Shown in pieces: positions 47,938 to 60,268 of a DNA stretch of 64,000 nt. Location: assembly GCA_012861695.1 (NCBI GenBank), contig JAAOOA010000027.1, forward strand, positions 20,548,280-20,612,279, given 5' to 3'. Source of the DNA: Trematomus loennbergii (Eukaryota; Chordata; Actinopteri; Perciformes; Nototheniidae). The first letter of the stretch is position 1; each line of letters begins with the position of its first letter. The position numbers and the translations under genes are program-made. The notes under the pieces were generated by a model, which was given only the letters and a program-made list of their open reading frames with translations, had not been told where the DNA came from and did no database searches.

Positions 47938-48910
47938 GGTATAATTTAAGGGGAAGTTGTGCAGGTTCTCACAGCTCTCCGCTTATATGTTAATTTAGCC
48001 TGTCAGAAGCTTTTCAGTTCCCATAGGTTGGTGCATTCAAGGGACACATGTCTCTGAGAACAGCTGCCATGAAATAAAACATGTCACATTAAACTTGTGC
48101 CTTCAGATGAGTCAGCAGACAGACAGAAAAGCACACTCATATGCATCATCAACCTACGCAAAAAAAGCACATAATCATGCAAATATCCAACATAATCTTG
48201 CTCCCTTGTACAGTGGCAGTACTTCTTTTAGTCCCTGATAAAGCAGCTTAATCAAGTTGCCCTTTACTCTTCACTGTCTCATGTTGTCATCAGTCTGTAC
48301 TCTGACCTCACACAGACTGATGTCATTGCTGCCCGTGTTAACACAATGTCAACGTTACAGTTTATCTTTTGAATGAGTACAGCAGGTCAGAGAAATAAGT
48401 GTAAAACAAAATCCCTTTTGACAACAATCTTTAATATGTAACATGCATGTGTTTCTACATATTTGCTCTGGTGTACCCTCTGAGTAGTACAGCTGAAATA
48501 CACTGCAGAAAATACTACAAAATAGATAAACCATAAAGGAAATATGTGACACAGCGGTGTTTCTTATTGCACAGCCATTTACTATGTCAATGTTACAGTT
48601 ATTTTTTAAAGGGTACAGCAAGTCAGAGTGTCAGCCAACATGCCAGACAGTCATGATGAGGCATAAGCAACAAAGAAGAGCACAAATAAACACATATAGA
48701 GAGGCACATATTGCCAGCCTATATGTAAATAGATCTTAAACTAAACAGACAGTTTCATATTTTCCAATAACCTTAACTTTAAATATTTGTATATAGCTTT
48801 GGAACTGTATGCGGAGAGTGTTAACTTTCAATTTTAGTAGTTTACTTTTATTTGAAAGTAAACATTAAGGCATAAACAGACAGGACAATGCTTAAATACA
48901 CCTATTCTGC

Positions 48911-48945
48911 CTTCTTTCCTTCTTTCTTTCTTTCTTTCTTTCTCC
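48911..48945. repeat. (TTTC)n microsatellite
   Basis: About eight TTTC repeats. Confidence 0.9.
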
Positions 48946-49051
48946 ATAAAGCACTTTGGTCTGGAGGTTTTAAAGTTCTTAACAAATAAAGCTGAATTGT
49001 ATTAAATGGTATTCTTTAATGTTTGTCTTCTTTAGAAGTGGCCCAACATAC

Positions 49052-49503
49052 CTTTTGCGCCTGCGCAATCATTTTCCTGACGACCTCCTTGATGTGAGCC
49101 TGATCATCCAGGGGTGGCTGCGTGTACACGGCTGTGCGCGTGACCCCCGGTAAGAAGCGCAGTCCGGCCAACCCAGGTCCATCTGCGGGATCGACCTATC
49201 CGACAACTCGGGCCAGTAGTGCAGAGACAGCGGGGACTGGTCGTCCTCGCCGTCCTCCGGGAAGATGTCCGTGCCCGGGTCATAGGGCTCCACCGTGTCC
49301 GCGAGAGAGTCCAACTCCAGGTCCGACAGGAAGCCGCGCAAGGTGCGAGCCTCCAGGTACTTAACAAACGCCTCGCGACCATCTCGAAGGAAAGCCTCGA
49401 GCGCGACCCGCTGGTCCTCGCTGTACAAAAACTCCGGTTTGGACTCGGTGGTCCGGAGGTTCACGTGGTTATCGTCCAGGCACTGTACCTGGGACAGAGC
49501 CAT
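49052..49503 (-). CDS. fam83g: fam83g exon 1 (start codon; apparent 1-nt frameshift)
   Basis: Starts MALSQVQCLDDNHVN, the signature start of FAM83G, then YSEDQRVALEAFLRDGREAF, an acidic stretch (DPGTDIFPEDGEDD), YWPELSDRSIPQMDLGWPD, and the family block continuing VYTQPPLDDQAHIKEVVRKM to IAQAQK before a GTATG donor. The exon is 452 nt where 453 is needed. The frame breaks at CGGGGGTC (plus-strand GACCCCCG near 49,145), consistent with one G lost from a run. In a conserved single-copy gene this looks more like a sequence error than a true null, but either is possible. Confidence 0.88.
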
Positions 49504-49856
49504 GTCTCAAAAACAAACACTAAAAATCCAGTTTAGTTCCTCTTCCAAACTTCTCCAAACGTGTTGCATAAAAGTTCCCCTCTGTGGTCTAAACAGCTGA
49601 GTAGATAATCTCCAGACTTGTTGCACATAACTTCACGTAGTTCCCCCAGATTCCTTTGAGCGGCCATGGTGCGTTAACACTCGGCCATTGTCATCCCCAC
49701 TTCCAAACGAAAGACTTGACGGGACAGAGAGAGAGCGAGAGACAGAGTGAGTGACACCCCGCTGAAGGCACCGCCCGACAGGTGTGACCCTGTCAGCAAA
49801 ACACCCACACACAGAAGCATGCGCACCTTTGTCAGGTGACATGTACATATATCAAA
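49504..49856. other. fam83g upstream region
   Basis: Likely 5' UTR and promoter of fam83g on the minus strand; no clear TATA box identified. Confidence 0.45.
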
Positions 49857-49864
49857 CATACCAT

Positions 49865-50425
49865 CATCAGAGGTGAAAGTACTCAGATCTTGTACTTAAG
49901 TATAAGTAGAAATACCAAAGTGTAGGAATACTCTGTTGGAAGTAAAAGTCCTGTATTCAAAATGTCACTCAAGTAAAAGTATAAAAGTATTGGCATCTAA
50001 ATATATTTAAAGTATCAATAGTAAAAGTACTCATTAGATTGATACATTTCACAATCATATGTTTTGATTATAATGATTGATTTATTGATTTGTTTATCAA
50101 GCTGGCAAAGGAACACAATTTAATGACTTAATTTACTGCTTGGTAGCATGCACATTTAATCCAGATGTAATTTATTAGTAAGTAAGTCTTATTTAAGTGT
50201 TGATCATATTGTATGGTATAGATTATTGATAGATATCAATAGTCTATATCTGCAAAGCAACTAAAGATGTAATGTAGTGGAGTAAATGTACAATATTTGC
50301 CTCTGAATTGTAGTGGAGTAGAAATATAAATAAAAATGTTAATACTCAAGTCAAGTAGAAATACCTCAAAATGGTACTTAAGTACAGTACGAGTAAAGTA
50401 CTTGTAAATGTACTTAACACCACTG
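49865..50425. mobile_element. Non-autonomous hAT-like element with 8-bp target duplication
   Basis: CATACCAT flanks both sides (49,857-49,864; 50,426-50,433). Ends CATCAGAGGTGAAAGTAC and GTACTTAACACCACTG are imperfectly inverted. Interior rich in AAGTAAAAGTA motifs, a very common fish repeat. Confidence 0.78.
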
Positions 50426-50433
50426 CATACCAT

Positions 50434-51890
50434 GAAAGGAGAACACGTTTTACATGTTTGAGTTTGACTGGATTATATAAAAAACAAGTCATTAACAAAA
50501 GCAATCCCTCCCTTATTTAACAATTAAATCATTAGAGTGCCAGTCATCCAATGAGATGAGACATGTGAAAACCACAAGTAGATCATCCATGACTTTGCGG
50601 TTCTACCTGTTCTGTCATGTTTCTTAAAGCTCCTGCCAGCAAGACAGAGCCGCGAACCAAGATAAGAAGATAAGATGACATTAATGGAATCTAAAAACAT
50701 TGCACGGAGAGAACAGACCATATTTCTTTCATTTTCTTAAAAATAACTTTGTGTTATCCAGTGGTGGAGAAAGCATTCAGATCATTTACTAATACACACT
50801 GTAAAAATACTCTGGTACAAGTATAACTTTAAACTGCATTTAATGTGACTTAAGTAAATGTATGTACAAATAATCACGAAAAAGTACTTAAAGTAACTAA
50901 ACATATATATTTATTTCTTATAAAAAAGGATTAAAACTATTTAAATAGATCTGTAAATCATTTCAGTGACTAATCATTCCAGCTGTTTTTTTAAATATTT
51001 TATTTTGTCTGCAAAAGTCCAGATTTTTAAAGTAACTCGTAACCAAATCTGTCAGATAAATGAAGTGGATTTAAGAGAGAGTATCAGTTCCCTGAGGTTT
51101 AGTCGGGCGGATGAATAAAGTACTATGAAAGTGATTGGCCTTTGAACTCTGTAGTATAAGTTTGTATTTAGTAGGAACTTAGGAACAGTGAGGAGCTTGA
51201 GCTTAATGCTTAATAATACTCAGTAAGTTAATTACAGTTAAATAGCTTCCCTTTGAATAGAAAGCGAAGAAAAAAGTCTCAAGAATCAAGCAGACATCGA
51301 ACAAAACACGTAGTCTTCAGGTTACAACACACATTTTAATAACACTTTATTAACCCTAAACTGCTCCAAATGTACCTTGATTCTCAGTAAATTAAAGTCA
51401 CATGCTGCAGCCTGCACTGTCTCTATTGTGTGAGATGCAATTACATGTCATATTTTCTATTAAACAGTGGGAGGGAAAGAGATCAAGCAAAGGCTGAACA
51501 GTGACATGCCTATTACATTACAATAGTACAGTTTAATATTTGTATCACCTGCTGCTGTGTGACGTATTTATTGGTCATTAATATGAACATGTAATGTTTT
51601 ACCCAGGCGACAGGCAACAGGAAAAACAATAGAAGAGTAGTCAGACCTTGTGGTAATTGTTTTTGCACTGACAAACAGAATAATGCCAACTCTCATATTT
51701 ACAATGTTATTTCCAGCTCCAAAAGTGTTTTTCTATCATTTGGCTACTAGCTAACTTATCAATTCGTCTATCAACAGAAATATATTCACCAACTATCTTG
51801 ATTTTAAGTAAGTTTTCATGCAAAAATGGCAGAAAATAAAAAAAATGTGCCTCTCAAATATGAAATGTCATAGATAAAGTTATATCATAT
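50434..51890. other. Non-coding stretch
   Basis: Contains a partial relative of the hAT-like repeat starting CAGTGGTGGAGAAAGCATTC at 50,759; nothing else recognised. Confidence 0.45.
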
Positions 51891-52148
51891 GAAAGAGGAC
51901 AGATAACGCTCTTTTTCAGGTTTATATTTGTATTTTGTGCCTCTACTGCGACATGTTTACATGCTTTAATGTTCAAAAAGGTATTTATTTGCCTGTGCTG
52001 CAGCACCTCTTTCACCCTCTGTCTGAAACCGGAGCCCAGTCTGCTCTGATTGGTTAGCTGTTGTGATTGGTCAACCGCTTACAGATGACCTGCCTTTGCA
52101 GATCATTTACATGCACTAAAACCTAAAAAGCATGATAAGGCCGCTTTA
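51891..52148. mobile_element. Decayed AAAGAGG-family MITE
   Basis: Both ends recognisable (GAAAGAGGAC; GATAAGGCCGCTTTA) but the TTAA is mutated and the interior is shortened. Confidence 0.65.
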
Positions 52149-54269
52149 GACTGAATGTCTTTGGGTTTTTGACCTGTGACCTGTGACCCCAATTAAACAT
52201 CTCTATTTTTTAAATCATAATCCACATTTTAAAAGTAAGTATTTCATTTAGTGTTCTTCACATCAATGAATGAAATCCTTAGAAATAAACCAACAGTGTA
52301 TTAAAAATAAAACAGTCCTCACAGCTTTGTGACCCTCAGGTGGGGCACCAGTGCATTTGAGGATAGAAGGAGCTGACAGAGCTTACTTGGTCTTCCTGAC
52401 ATAACTTGAGGCACCCTTAAATATTTCAAGCTTCCTCTGTTCCTGTCTGTCTGGATGACGATGCTGATCGCTTGTTCAGGGAATCACTGGGTGACTCACC
52501 AGGTGTTCGACTGCCCATCTAATCTTTTGATTTACGGGCTCGTTGATTGGCAGAGAAATGATTCATCGTCTCATAAAAATCTGCTTGCATCGTGGGTGTT
52601 GGACTGGTTTTATGTGTACCTTTCCACTGTCATCAGCCGGGAGCAGTCAGTCAGTCAAACTGGTTTGGTTGTGTTTGCTTCTAACGCAATGAATGATGTA
52701 TTTCGTGGATGTCACACTTTACCTCTCCGCTCTTTAACTTTATATCGCTCATATAGTGACACCCTGCCCCTCCATCTTTCATTCGTATCGTCTGCTTCTT
52801 CCTCCGTCTTATTTTTTTTCACCTTTTTAACATTTGCTTATCTCCACCCTGTCTCAAAACTCTGCCCCTGTTTATCTCACTTTCTGTTATTCTCCACTCT
52901 TGTGACAGCTTGTCGGTGACATTTGGTATTCTTATGCGTCTCACTTCGAGTGTATGACACAAAATATGTCATCATAAATGTGTGTCTGTATCGCACACAC
53001 ACATGCTGCAGCCACATCACACTTCAAAGTGACTCAGCAGTTTTAAAAAAGAACAGTGGAAGAAAACAGCAGCTCTATTTTTGGTACACCTTAAACTCCT
53101 TTCTTCTCCTTCTCCGCCGCCGGATGCCGTTGGTTTTTAGTCTAACTGTCATTGGCAGGGCAGAGGTGACTCAGTGGGGATTAAATACGAGCTTTGCTAA
53201 AAATAAAAACATTAGAGGAGACAAAAGAGTGAAAGAAAAGAGAGTGGATGTAACGCTGTTTCCTACTTCTTTTTCAACATCACATCCTGGTGAGAGAAGT
53301 AGCGCTGGATTCCTCGCATAGCATCAGTCGACTGTCAAAGCACAAAGTGTTTAGCCTCATTGTCAGTGACATAGTGTGTGTGTGTGTGTGACTGTCATCA
53401 AGCGCTGTTCAGTCACACACACTTAAACACAGACGCCTGACTTCTTCTTGACAATTAGAATTAAATTCCAATGAGATCTCTCCTGGCATGCACACAAGAT
53501 ACAACGACATATTTATGAAGCAGGTTGTCTCACGACTATTCAAATACTATTGCCCTATCATTTTATAACATAGTTCTGTAACGCACCCTTTGATGGAAGT
53601 ATATCAAGGGCTGCAAGGTTATTGTTTTACTTAATTTTACTGAATAATCATTACGTTTATAAACGGTTGGAAACTATTACATTCCTAGAGTTCGTAGAGC
53701 CTAGAGGTAAGGTCTACAAATTGCGATTTTATCCAACTAACCATAAAATTGCAGATGTTTAATTTGCAAATATGCAGAGTAGAGAGGAGCAAGAACCTGC
53801 TATTATTGATATGTTTGCTTTATAATTCACTTTAACCATTTGATTAATGCAATAATAGCTGATACATTTTATGACACTGTGATTGATTAAAAATATATTT
53901 TTAGCATATTTTATGCACAATTAACTGTACTGTTTATTTATAACTTGCACCAGTCACATAACATCACGTCCTTTTTCAACAGTTGCTATTTCAAAGGATG
54001 TAAATGTCATGGGACCGTACCGAATGCAAAGAAAACACATCATTCTTTGCGATTAACCTGCATTTCGGGGCCTGAAGTGTGAAATATCATAGCAAATGTC
54101 ATGAAATTGCAATTTATACATGAAATGAAATGGGTTTTTTTACATTAAATTGCAATCTGTGACTTAAAGGCAAGAAAAGGACAATATGGAAAACATTGCA
54201 CAATGTGTCACACAGTTCAATTCAGCAACTTTAAAGCAGACAAACTGCATCAGCAAAGAGGAACAGTGA
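52149..54269. other. Non-coding stretch with two chance ORFs
   Basis: ORFs at 52,455-52,919 and 53+ kb have no recognisable domain, lie in AT/CT-rich sequence and lack splice or family support. Confidence 0.4.
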
Positions 54270-54277
54270 CTCATATG

Positions 54278-55414
54278 CAGGGGTGTAATATAACAAGTAT
54301 TTTTTAAATGCTTGGACTGACTAGTTCTGTTTTGTACTACTACTCCAATATATTTAGGCTCAAATATCATACATTTTACTCCACTACTATTATTTATCAC
54401 TCCGAGTTACTAGTTACTTTAATAATAATACATTGATTTCAAAGCACCCGAGGACAGCTCCATAAATCCATAAAATATTCAGAAAACTGTACAAAAGGCC
54501 AGTAACAGGGGACATGTAGCACTACAGTGAGTAGGCGGATCTGAACAGCTGGGTTTTTGAGGAGGGACTTGAATGCAGTGATTGTGTCAGACTGTCGGAT
54601 GTGTTGGGGGGGAGTTTCAGAGTCTTGGAGCAGTGCAGCCAAAAGCCAGAGCACCCATGGTGACGAGGGGTGGGGTGGGGACGCTAAGCAGACCAGCCAG
54701 GGGGTTTAAGAGGTCGGCCAGATAGGTGGGGGCAAGGTTGTGGAGGGCTTTGAATGTGGGGAGGAGTTTTTTGTCCTCAATCCGGTGTTGTATAGAGAGC
54801 CAGTGCAGCCAAAAGCCAGAGCACCCATGGTGACGAGGGGTGGGGTGGGAACGGTATGTAGACCAGCCAGGGGGTTTAAGAGGTAGGCCAGATAGGTGGG
54901 GGCAAGGTTGTGGAGGGCTTTGATTGTGGGGAGGAGTTTTTTGTCCTCAATCCGGTGTTGTATAGAGAGCCAGTGCAGTTGGATGGGGATGGGGGTGATG
55001 ATCCGGGCAGAAGAGTTCTGAATGATTTGGACTTTATTGAGGAGTTTGATGGGAAGGCCAGAGAGGACAGCATTGCATTGTGTTAGCATTAATCATAACA
55101 ACACAATGCAAATATGCTGCAGTACTACTACTGATATGATACCGTACTACTTATCTACCCTGTTGATAAACTACACGGTAAAACAATAGTAAATTATTGA
55201 ATAAATATATTTATTGATGATAAAACTGAATAATGTTCTGTTATACTGTGAGCATTTTGCAAACTGAATACTTTCAAGTCTCAAAATACATTCAGCTGAA
55301 AGTACTTCTGTACTTCTACTTAAGTAACACTTTCAATCCAGGATTTGTAATGTATTTGAAGACCGTAGTATTTCTACGTTTACTTATAGGATCTGAGTAC
55401 GTCTTCCACCTCTG
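54278..55414. mobile_element. hAT-like element carrying a nested LINE fragment
   Basis: Ends CAGGGGTGTAATATAAC and GTCTTCCACCTCTG resemble the 49,865 family; flanks CTCATATG and CTCCTATG match 7 of 8. The middle (about 54,440-55,090) is a different repeat. Confidence 0.6.
54440..55090 (-). mobile_element. LINE ORF2 C-terminal fragment with 170-bp tandem duplication
   Basis: Minus-strand frames give LLNKVQIIQNSSARIITPI, QLHWLSIQHRIEDKKLLPTI and KALHNLAPTYLAYLL, typical of non-LTR ORF2 C-termini. A 170-bp segment is tandemly duplicated (54,631-54,800 and 54,801-54,970). Confidence 0.75.
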
Positions 55415-55422
55415 CTCCTATG

Positions 55423-56496
55423 TTTGTATCACCCTCAACAGACAGTAATGTACATGTTTTTGAACAATAATCTCCAAGCTCTGAAGTTTAAAGAGGTAAA
55501 TGTAATCACTTTATTGAAATGATTTGTCATTACATGTTAAGGAAGATCGGTCCAAGTTGTTACCGTAAATCACATAAAAACTATTTGTTGGCACAGAAAC
55601 AAAACCTTTTTTACAATGTTTAATCTTACTTGTAATATATGTATTCTAAGATTACACATGAATAAGAATAAATACAAACAAACAACAAACAAATTATTCA
55701 TAAACTAATTGAGCATAGTACATTTGAAGCTGTGTATTTTAAACAAAGTGTCTTCTAGTCACTCAGTAACCTTCACTGCTCCACACACACTAACTCACAC
55801 ACACATGCATTCGCTTTCCCTTTAGCACACGGTAAACATACTTAAAGTTTGCAGGTTTCCATGTGTTCAGACCCACGTTTCACACACAAACCCCTCCACA
55901 CACACACTCCTGCACAGCAAGAGAGGGCTTTGTGAGTATCCTCAGAGTGTGTGGCCCAAATATTCCCAACACAATGTCCCTCTGTGTCTCTCTGATAGAT
56001 CTCTTCATGGGAATGGTGCCAACAACTGGAGCAAATCCTGAGGCATCTTCAGCGGAGAAAAACCTCGCCAATTCCTTCACAACCTCCCAAACACTTGTTT
56101 CCTTCCTCATCAGGTGTGTGTTGCTTTCACTAAGCCTGCACCTAGGCTGATAAGCTCTTATAAACGATTATGCCTTGGGTGTGTGTGTGTGAAGGTTTGT
56201 CCATTGGTGTTGTGTGTGAGAGTTCTCCACAGTGTATAGGTCCAAATCTTCTTGTTTTATATAAGATTAGTTGTGGGATCAGGTGGAAGTGATTGATGAG
56301 CTCGTAGCAGCTGATTGGACGAGGCTTGTGATTGACAGGTGGCATCACAGGGGAAATGGAAGGAATCTGTGACATAATGAGCAGTTCAGTTGTTCCTCGT
56401 CAGTGATTGGACACAGCAGGTGAGCGGTGTGAGGGGGCGGGGTTAAGACCTTTTATGACACCTGTGGGAGCGTTTGTGTTTGATTGACACGTCACG
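55423..56496 (-). other. Probable grap 3' UTR
   Basis: Follows the grap stop codon on the minus strand; AATAAA candidate at 55,510-55,515. Contains short chance ORFs. Confidence 0.5.
55510..55515 (-). terminator. Candidate poly(A) signal of grap
   Basis: AATAAA on the minus strand about 980 nt after the stop. Confidence 0.4.
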
Positions 56497-56682
56497 TCAT
56501 TGGCAGTGGTAAATGGGCTGGACGTACTCCGGGGGGAAGTGGCCCACGTGTCCATGGCAACGGCCCCTCCAGCGCTGCGAATCAGAGCAGTCCATGAGTT
56601 CGATGACATCACCGCGCAGGAAGCGTAGCTGCGACGGGTGGTGGGGGGTGAAGTCAAAGAGAGCGTGGGCATGATGGGGACG
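56497..56682 (-). CDS. grap: grap last exon (C-terminal SH3 domain)
   Basis: 61 codons plus TGA, phase 0 after a pyrimidine-rich CACAG acceptor. Shows the SH3 features ALFDF, the RT-loop acidic region, FLRGDVIEL, the WRGR Trp, HVGHFPPEYVQPI and a short tail. The YVQP ending and single-exon SH3 fit the C-terminal SH3 of the GRB2/GRAP adaptor family; GRAP over GRB2 is chosen from the sequence of the tail and from the fam83g neighbour (the two are also linked in mammals). GRAP is an SH3-SH2-SH3 adaptor coupling receptor tyrosine kinases to Ras/MAPK in lymphocytes. The SH2 and N-terminal SH3 exons are not in the window and should lie to the right. Confidence 0.85.
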   Translation of the reverse strand, partial: RPHHAHALFDFTPHHPSQLRFLRGDVIELMDCSDSQRWRGRCHGHVGHFPPEYVQPIYHCQ

Positions 56683-58867
56683 CTGTGGGGGGGGAGAGAG
56701 AAAGAGAGACAGAGTTACTGAAATGAACTTCATTTGTCCGTGGCGGTATGAAAAAAAAAGAAGTGTTCAGGTTAAGTGACATTGTGTCAATTTAATAAAT
56801 GATGTTCTCTGTCTTTCTCTCAAAGTACAAGCATATTTTATTCATATCTTTCATTTAACATTTATTTAACCAAGTCATTGTCGGTCAGTCCATTCCTAGG
56901 CCTGTGAAATATTCATATGATGAGAAATGTCTGACCAAAACAGTAGCAACCGCACAGAGGAGGAAGACTAATATTAATTTCTGCTGAGTGATCTCAGTTA
57001 TAAACATCATTACTGCAACGGTTCACCGAAATACTACCCTGTTGACAAGAGTGACAGCTAGGTTTTATATTGTTCTGGTATAAGATGATGGATTTCAAAA
57101 AATGATGTAATGTTTAGAAATCATCAAATGCTTGTTGAGGGTTATTTAAAGGAATAGTTCTACGTTTTGGGAAACACTTTTATTTCTCAAGAGATAAAAA
57201 GAAGATGATGCCATTTTGGTTGTGATGGTATCAATCTTATCATCGCTCGGCAAGAAAGCAATAACAGAATTTCCAAATGTCTAACTATTGCTTAGAAGGA
57301 AGGAGGAAAAAGGTATCTTTTGGTTGTGTAGCTTCAAGGGACATTTTGTAATGATGAAATCTAAAATTCCTTTCTCCCCGTTATGCTTATACCATCCTCT
57401 TATCCTAAAACTCAAGACATGACATGCTCAAACCTTTATTTTTCCACACTTGAGGACATACGTTTATTTTAAGTAGATAAATACATTTTGATAAGAGATT
57501 ATCTTTTAGATCACAGCTGCAGTTCACAGTTTAAACTGGTGAATGGGGTCTTATTCATAAAAAAGCATCTTTATAAGCTCTGTTCATTGTTTTTGAAGTG
57601 ATTTGAGGAGGTCATGAAAAAGAAAAAGAAGAATAGTGTAAGACATACAGAATGTGATGACGACACACATACTAAAAACAGCCCTCTGTTAAAATTGTGA
57701 TTTTTAATGGTGAAAGGCGTACTGCTTTCAATTGAACCTGCAGATTTGGGCCTTCTCTGTCTCACTGTGTTCTTCTTTAAGTTTACAAAAGTAGTCTTTC
57801 TTCTCCCCTGATCGACAGCCTCCTCTGATCTCTGTTGACTCGTGAAGTAAAAGCAATTTAAGAGTAGCAGAATAAAAGTGGCTATTTTAAGAAATCTTGA
57901 ACTAAACTAACCTCTTAGCTGTCAGTTGCACTCCGACAGAGAAACGATATATGAGCTGGGAGAAAGCCGAAAGACTGAAACGAATACCAATATTGTATTT
58001 TTTATGTGTGTGTGTTTCTGGGCTTTGTTACTGCTGTGGAGTGCTTTGTGTTGGACCAAGGCCCTGTATAATGTCATCCAGGCACACACACAAACAAACA
58101 CACTCTAAGCAGACAGCACGATTAGGATCAAGAGACACAAACACAATCTATCAATCCCACAAATCTGTAAAATCCTCGCATGCTTATCCGTTATTGTCTT
58201 GCTGATCTCGTCTAGACTTCTTTTTTGTGTGTGTGTTCACGCACACACCCTCTTCCTGTGTTTCTGGGTGTGAGCGAGCAAGTGTGTGCAGGCCCCTGTG
58301 TGCTCAAGTGTGTGTGTGTGACAGCATAGGGAAAACTCATTCATTTTCCACGGCAGTTCATGAGAAGCGATGGTTTGGAAAGAGAAATATGGTCGCCACG
58401 TATCAGCTGCGCTTGGCGGCCTTGTGATCAACGTCCTCTTCAGAGCCGCTCCGACCCCGAGCGAGCGCCTGACAGGGAAACAAATTACTCTGTAACAGCA
58501 ATGGACTACGGCTTTATGATTTGTCTCAGAACACACACACACACACAGGCTGTATAAGGCAGACTAAAAATGCCTGTGACACTGCCTCTGTTTTCAGTTT
58601 AAGATGACACAGTGATAAAAAGAGGTCAACTTTTGCATGGCTTTCTGTTTGAGGAGAAAAGCTTTGGGACAAGTGGACATTAGGGATATGTTGGGATGGG
58701 GTGGAGGGGGGCGAGAAAAGAAAGTACTGAGAATATTTTCCCATCATGCGGTCATGAGATAAGAAGCGATCTAGTGCCAAGTATTTAACTGATACGGAAT
58801 TAGTTAGGAAAAAACAACTTAACGATAAGACGTACGACACAAAAAGCAACAAGAACTGAGATTACGT
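56683..58867. other. Probable grap intron
   Basis: No SH2 or SH3 exon recognised; AT-rich with short (TG)n tracts. Confidence 0.5.
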
Positions 58868-59232
58868 TTAAAGAGGACCCTATTATGCTAATTTTCAGGG
58901 TCATATTTGTGTTTTGTGCCTCCACTGTGACATGTTCACATGCTTTAATATTCAAAAAGCTCTTTATTTGTCTCATACTGCATGTGTTGCAGCACCTCTT
59001 TTCACCCTCTGTCTGAAACCAGAGCCCAGTCTGCTCTGATTGGTTGGCTCTGTTGTGATTGGTCAACCACTGAGAGATGTCCTGCCCCTTAGCCAATCAC
59101 GTGCCAAGGTGTTTGAGGGGTAGCCAATAGAAGCACAAGTGTTGCGTAGTGATGTCACCATGTTCTTGAAGTAAACAATGGAGGTGTTTCACGCACAAAA
59201 CCTAAATAACACACTTCAGGAAAGTGGAAACT
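58868..59232. mobile_element. AAAGAGG-family MITE, right end eroded
   Basis: Left end TTAAAGAGGACCCTATTATG is intact; homology to the 46,415 element continues to about 59,232 without the right terminus. Confidence 0.7.
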
Positions 59233-60070
59233 GACCAATAGAGTCATAAACTGAAATAGAGAGAAATCATATGGAGGTGGAAAAAAAACATATTGTTATG
59301 AAATATAACGCATAAGGTTTGCTACGTTTCTTTTTCATGCATTGATTTCAGAGTACAAGTCTTAAGAGGGTTATGCCAGAACTAGATTGTTATTGTTGTT
59401 GTGCTGTTAGTGTCACTGTCAATGTGAAGTGAAGATGAAATGGTGTGCTAGTAACTGAAGAAATGGGTTTACTTTAAATATTTTAGATACAAGGTCGGAA
59501 TAAGACAAAGCAAAGACAGAGAAACAAGTTCCTAAATAATTTGGCGGGAATTTAGGTATGAGGCAAAGGAAATGTCTGCATCTTAAAAAAAAGTTCTCAT
59601 GTTTGCTCCTTGGTATTATAATGTGTGTAATTCGCTAATGGAGTGTAGACTGTGTTACACATGATGTCAGTGAGAGACATTGAGTAGGCGTTTGACTTTT
59701 GAAGAAGCCGAGGGCTAAATTGAAGCCCCACAGAGAGCAGCTGACCGTTCTTTATATATAATGACAGAGTTGGGATCCTGGCAAAATATTATGTTATGTG
59801 TCTAATGTGTTTGTAATTTGTAGACCTAACTTGAATTGAATTGCCGTTTACCATGATATGCTATACATCTTAAGGTGATGAAGAAAAGGTAGGTTGGAGT
59901 TAAGAACTTTCATTATAAAATAATTAAATAGGAAGCAGTTAAAAAATAACAACTTTAAACGATACAAGGTTAGCATTATTAAAACTGAATTATTCCAAGT
60001 CTATTAGGAGCCTAAGGTGTGATAGGACCTAATCTAACTTTTTTATTGTTAGTTATTGTCTGTTTGGGAT
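59233..60070. other. Non-coding stretch
   Basis: Nothing recognised. Confidence 0.4.
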
Positions 60071-60268
60071 AGTGGTGGTCTAATGGATAGTGAGTTGGGC
60101 TGGTGATCAGAAGGTTGCGAGTTCAAATCCCACCTGGAACACCACTGGTGTGCCCTTGAGTAAGGCACTTAGCCCTTAGTTACTCCAGGGAGAATGTCCC
60201 TGTAATTGGTCATTGTAAGTCGCTTTGGATAAAAGCGTCAGCTAAATGAAATGTAATGTAATGTAATT
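60071..60268 (+). mobile_element. tRNA-derived SINE
   Basis: tRNA-like head with an A-box-like TGGTCTAATGG (60,076) and B-box-like GAGTTCAAATCC (about 60,119), then a body and a tail ending GCTAAATGAAATGTAATG with AATGT repeats. The tail (TAAGTCGCTTTGGATAAAAG) matches the LINE at 12,698 and 25,579. Confidence 0.85.

Larger units (their letters stand above)
47083..49051 (-). other. fam83g intron 1
   Basis: Contains a 620-bp TTAA MITE and a (TTTC)n tract; otherwise non-coding. Confidence 0.7.

Noticed and set aside
52455..52919. 154-codon ORF
   Set aside because: No recognisable motif, hydrophobic low-complexity end, no splice or family support.
55880..56110. Minus-strand ORF below grap
   Set aside because: It lies in the probable grap 3' UTR and matches no family I recognise.
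60071..60145. Genuine tRNA gene
   Set aside because: A- and B-box-like motifs are present but the cloverleaf is not intact and the sequence continues into a SINE body and tail.
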